From the NCBI GenBank assembly GCA_027026295.1, contig JALVOR010000018.1:1-7656 (forward strand): 7,656 nt of DNA, written 5' to 3'. This document shows, piece by piece, positions 5,872 through 7,656 of this stretch. Source of the DNA: Anaerolineales bacterium. GTDB taxonomy: Bacteria; Chloroflexota; Anaerolineae; Anaerolineales; DRMV01. The number at the start of each line of letters is the position of its first letter. Within the stretch, counting starts at the first letter, position 1. The notes below the pieces were generated by a model that saw only the letters and a program-made list of their open reading frames with translations, did not search any database and was not told where the DNA came from. Both the position numbers and the translations under genes were made by a program.

Positions 5872-6875
5872 AAACCGACAAACTTCTCCTTTGGGTTGGG
5901 CTATTCCTTATAGGAGTTATGTGTTGTGGTAGTGTTGCCTGGCGTGTGGGGAGCATTTTTCCCAAAAGAACGGTTCTCTCAATCCCAAGACGGGATATTG
6001 TCTATCAAACTTACGTGACTGGCTCATTGAAGGATCGCGACGGTAAGTTAGGGTTTGTAAATCAAGACGGTTCTCGTAAAGAAGTCATCACAGTGGCTTC
6101 GAAAGGCTCAGTAGTGCACTCACCAATGGTGGAAGGAGGAATGCTGCTTTTCCTTGTGGATGACTGGCCGGAAATTATACATGGAGGGGCCTTGTGGATT
6201 TACCACCAAGGAAAGGCGTTTTCATGCGATTTACGTTTAGCGTGGCGGCCTTCTCGCGTCGGTCACACGAAGCAGTACGTTGGACGGCATCTTTGGTTGG
6301 ACGATGGAGGGATTGGGTTATTTCGTCTTGATCAGAAAGGTTGCCACTTCGACCATGATCTTTTCTCGCCAGCGGAAATGAGGTCTTTGGGTATAACAGC
6401 AGTCTCTGGGTTTCATACAGAAGACAAGATTCTATTGGTAGGAGAGCACGCCTATGTGTATGAATTGCACACTCAGCAAATGGAATCATTGGCGTTGCCC
6501 CCGATGATACAATGTAGGCTTTCGCCTGATGACCGACAAATTGCGTGTGTGAAAGATGAGGGTGGTTCGGCATGGATCTATGTATTTTGGGCAGACGATT
6601 TTAGCTTGCGATTGAAGCGCCATTGGCCTTCAAAAGAACTTCCTTCCACCGGCATTCGAGACCTTTCGTGGTCTCCAGATGGGAAGGAGATTGTCTACCA
6701 TCGTTGTGTAGATGAACAAGAATGCGGGGTTGTGGGAGACCCTAAAAATCTTCAAACAATGGGCATTTACCGCTTGAATCTGGATACTGGTGAAGAGGAA
6801 CTGGTTACGACAGGTGGCATTATGCCCTATTGGATTGACTGGGGAGGCGTTTCCACCGAAACGCCATCACCCTGA
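5868..6875 (+). CDS. Membrane-anchored TolB/PD40-like beta-propeller protein
   Basis: A 335-aa protein of unknown function. Residues 6-25 form one hydrophobic segment after a short Lys-containing N-terminus, which suggests a signal anchor with the rest outside the membrane. C19/C20 lack a proper lipobox, so a lipoprotein is unlikely. The C-terminal half has propeller-blade signatures: LSPDDRQIACV (SPDD at 219-222), LSWSPDGKEIVY (SPDG at 269-272) and IYRLNLDTGEEELVTTGG (from 300), as in PD40/WD40-like repeats. The first half is more divergent, and I recognise no catalytic motif. Start at 5868 has AAAGGAG (5853-5859), and its ATG overlaps the peptidase remnant's TGA. Base composition is clearly lower in GC (about 45-50% by eye) than the glycogen genes, which suggests transfer. 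The last codons form a hairpin. A plausible role is binding or sensing at the cell surface, but that is inference. Confidence 0.82.
   Translation: MKTDKLLLWVGLFLIGVMCCGSVAWRVGSIFPKRTVLSIPRRDIVYQTYVTGSLKDRDGKLGFVNQDGSRKEVITVASKGSVVHSPMVEGGMLLFLVDDWPEIIHGGALWIYHQGKAFSCDLRLAWRPSRVGHTKQYVGRHLWLDDGGIGLFRLDQKGCHFDHDLFSPAEMRSLGITAVSGFHTEDKILLVGEHAYVYELHTQQMESLALPPMIQCRLSPDDRQIACVKDEGGSAWIYVFWADDFSLRLKRHWPSKELPSTGIRDLSWSPDGKEIVYHRCVDEQECGVVGDPKNLQTMGIYRLNLDTGEEELVTTGGIMPYWIDWGGVSTETPSP
6846..6865. terminator. Perfect 8-bp hairpin at the end of the propeller gene
   Basis: GGCGTTTC (6846-6853) pairs perfectly with GAAACGCC (6858-6865) around a CACC loop. It lies within the last ten codons of the propeller gene, ending 7 bp before the TGA at 6873. 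No U-tract follows, so intrinsic termination is not certain. It could be a message-stabilising hairpin or a small palindromic repeat that became part of the C-terminus. Confidence 0.4.
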
Positions 6876-6891
6876 AGCGCGCCACCGCTGA

Positions 6892-7023
6892 GGGCAAAGC
6901 AGTAGCAATCCCCTGCTGCACAACCCTCGCCTGCTCATCAATGGCGAAGTGCACCTGACCGCCGCCGCCTCAGGCCGCACGCTCCAGCCGGCCCCAGCCC
7001 CACCGCGTGACGGCAAGCCATAG
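6892..7023 (+). pseudogene. Possible decayed C-terminal coding fragment
   Basis: GC-rich sequence lying directly after the low-GC propeller gene. The frame 6892-7023 reads 43 residues, including NPLLHNPRLLINGEVHLT, to a TAG at 7021, and has no ATG and no ribosome site. It follows an in-frame TGA at 6889. Upstream, another frame gives protein-like text (ITLKRATAEGKAVA, about 6866-6909), so a frameshifted remnant of one gene is conceivable. I do not recognise the family. Its composition resembles the host genes rather than the insert. Confidence 0.3.
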
Positions 7024-7087
7024 CTACATTGCTACTTCTATTATCCCGCGACGCGCCGCTGAGCAGGAGGATGGGGTTTGGGTTCAT
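6938..7087 (-). pseudogene. Truncated SDR start (second copy)
   Basis: Reading leftward from ATG at 7087, the first 15 codons give MNPNPILLLSGASRD against MNPTPVILLSGASRG in the intact SDR gene (12 of 15 identical). Similarity ends inside the Rossmann glycine motif, at 7045. The frame then runs through unrelated, low-quality sequence to a TGA at 6938-6940, giving 49 residues with no NAG, YxxxK or other SDR element. It is therefore a 5' fragment of a paralogue or of a duplicated SDR gene and cannot be functional. The ribosome site is weakened relative to copy 1 (AAGAAGA instead of AAGGAGG). Confidence 0.8.
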
Positions 7088-7157
7088 GGGGTTTTCTTCT
7101 TGGGGCTTCGTATAGCCAGTAAAACGAAAGAAAGTTTGCCCATTGTTGGTGTAAACT
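7045..7157. repeat. ~114-bp direct repeat, copy 2
   Basis: The counterpart of 5539-5652, same orientation, about 1.5 kb away. It spans the truncated SDR codons and the whole upstream region up to CATTGTTGGTGTAAACT (7141-7157). Here the block leads into a small membrane-protein gene at 7190. Recombination between the two copies would remove the peptidase remnant, the propeller gene and the decayed fragment, leaving an intact SDR gene divergent from the 7190 gene. Confidence 0.88.
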
Positions 7158-7189
7158 CTTGGTAAGAAATTCTTCAGGAGACAAGCAAT

Positions 7190-7495
7190 ATGCCCGGCTT
7201 GTATTTTGTTTACGCTCTATGGTGGCTGTTTTTCTTTTGGCAGGTGTATAGGGCCGAAAAGATGTGCAAAAGAGAACCTCAAAGGGTGCCTTGGGCTTTG
7301 GATCCTCCAGCCTGGTTTGTTTACAAGATGCTCGTCGTAATTTTGGGGGAGAGCAGAGCAAAAGAATATGCTGAGGCAAGGAGGAATGTCATCCGCACCC
7401 GTTACTGCAGGTTTGCCAGAATGGCTGAATTTCTTGCGCTTGTTTTCGCTGTGTTGAGTTTACTTCAATGCCTGCTTTCTGTTTTGACGACCTGA
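7190..7495 (+). CDS. Small two-helix membrane protein, unknown function
   Basis: 101 aa. An aromatic-rich hydrophobic stretch spans residues 4-20 (LYFVYALWWLFFFWQVY), and a second one residues 81-99 near the C-terminus. Between them lies a basic, soluble stretch of about 60 residues rich in Arg and Lys, with Cys at 26. This suggests two membrane helices with both ends on the same side and a cytoplasmic middle. No family is recognised. AGGAG (7176-7180) lies 9 nt before the ATG, a good ribosome site, which supports a real gene. GC content is lower than in the glycogen genes. The last codons, ACG ACC TGA, match the end of malQ and belong to an 8-bp repeat unit. It is divergent from the truncated SDR and converges on the right-edge gene. 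Confidence 0.65.
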   Translation: MPGLYFVYALWWLFFFWQVYRAEKMCKREPQRVPWALDPPAWFVYKMLVVILGESRAKEYAEARRNVIRTRYCRFARMAEFLALVFAVLSLLQCLLSVLTT

Positions 7496-7558
7496 GCCGA
7501 ATGTGACACCGCAGTTGCCCAACTACTCGACTACCTGGCTGCTCGACTACCTGATTTC
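7484..7558. repeat. 8-bp repeat units at convergent gene ends
   Basis: TTGACGAC followed by CTGA (7484-7495) forms the end of the 101-aa gene. After a 23-bp gap come CCAACTAC, TCGACTAC, CTGGCTGC, TCGACTAC and the degenerate CTGATTTC (7519-7558). The units match the NYGACKAC family of the other two arrays and have the same orientation. The TGA at 7493-7495 ends the + strand gene. CTA at 7547-7549 gives the TAG of the - strand gene at the right edge. Confidence 0.85.
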
Positions 7559-7656
7559 CCCCAACACCTCTAACCCTTTGACAACCTCCTCCCGCCACCC
7601 CTCGCGCAGGGGCAGCCAGTAGGCGCGGCTGCCGGTGCGCCAGGGCGGGGGCAGGG
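7547..7656 (-). CDS. C-terminal end of an unidentified protein (partial)
   Basis: The - strand frame entering from the right edge reads 35 complete codons to a TAG at 7549-7547. The text is protein-like and GC-rich: it opens LPPPWRTGSRAYWLPLREGW and ends in an amphipathic stretch, EEVVKGLEVLGEIR. Codon choice and composition resemble the glycogen genes. The competing - strand frame is Gly/Arg-rich and runs on through the repeats, so it is unlikely. Too little is visible to name a family. The N-terminus lies outside the window. The stop codon falls inside an 8-bp repeat unit. Confidence 0.6.
   Translation of the reverse strand, partial: LPPPWRTGSRAYWLPLREGWREEVVKGLEVLGEIR

Noticed and set aside
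5886..5930. Lipoprotein signal in the propeller protein (C19/C20)
   Set aside because: The residues before either Cys (VMC, MCC) do not fit a lipobox with a small residue at -1, so a signal anchor fits better.
5539..7157. Insertion sequence or composite transposon
   Set aside because: No transposase, no terminal inverted repeats and no target-site duplication seen. The bracketing repeats are pieces of an SDR gene, not IS ends.
7389..7598. - strand frame of 69 codons across the right-hand repeats
   Set aside because: Gly/Val/Arg-rich reading through tandem repeats and opposite the 101-aa gene. The alternative frame ending at 7547 is more protein-like.

Overview
The window reads as a GC-rich bacterial chromosome segment. 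It carries a glycogen / alpha-glucan gene set on the left and a rearranged accessory region on the right. The intergenic style (REP-like 'GTCATTGCGAG' palindrome, 'AATCNGTGT' phrases, 7- and 8-bp tandem microrepeats) recalls thermophilic or subsurface Chloroflexota such as Anaerolineae. This lineage call is an impression, not a demonstration; no rRNA or other marker gene is present.

Left part (1-4749, all + strand): an 8-bp tandem array (54-125) lies just upstream of glgA (glycogen synthase, 140-1582). A 370-bp mosaic spacer follows, holding a hairpin repeat, a REP/MITE-like palindrome and an AATC-periodic phrase. Next come glgC (ADP-glucose pyrophosphorylase, 1953-3215) and, 34 bp later, malQ (4-alpha-glucanotransferase, 3250-4749). 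GlgC makes ADP-glucose from glucose-1-phosphate and ATP, GlgA polymerises it into alpha-1,4-glucan, and MalQ reshuffles maltodextrins. No branching enzyme or phosphorylase gene is in view.

Middle (4734-5581): a 16-bp (2 x 8) tandem array fills the gap between malQ and a convergent SDR oxidoreductase gene (4814-5581, - strand). It supplies the stop codons of both genes.

Right part (5539-7656): a ~114-bp block (SDR codons 1-15 plus its upstream region) occurs twice in direct orientation (5539-5652 and 7045-7157). The second copy is a truncated SDR start. Between the copies is a visibly lower-GC insert. It holds the C-terminal stub of a C39-type cysteine peptidase, overlapping by ATGA a gene for a membrane-anchored TolB/PD40-like beta-propeller protein (5868-6875), then a short GC-rich scrap of decayed coding sequence. 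After the second copy come a 101-aa two-helix membrane protein (7190-7495), another 8-bp array, and the C-terminus of an unidentified - strand gene running off the window.

The most unusual signal is the 8-bp repeat family (consensus about NYGACKAC, always in the same orientation). It sits at three loci, and stop codons of four genes (malQ, SDR, the 101-aa protein, the right-edge gene) fall inside its units. The unit length is not a multiple of three, and each unit can offer TGA on one strand and TAG on the other, so a few tandem units can close all six reading frames.
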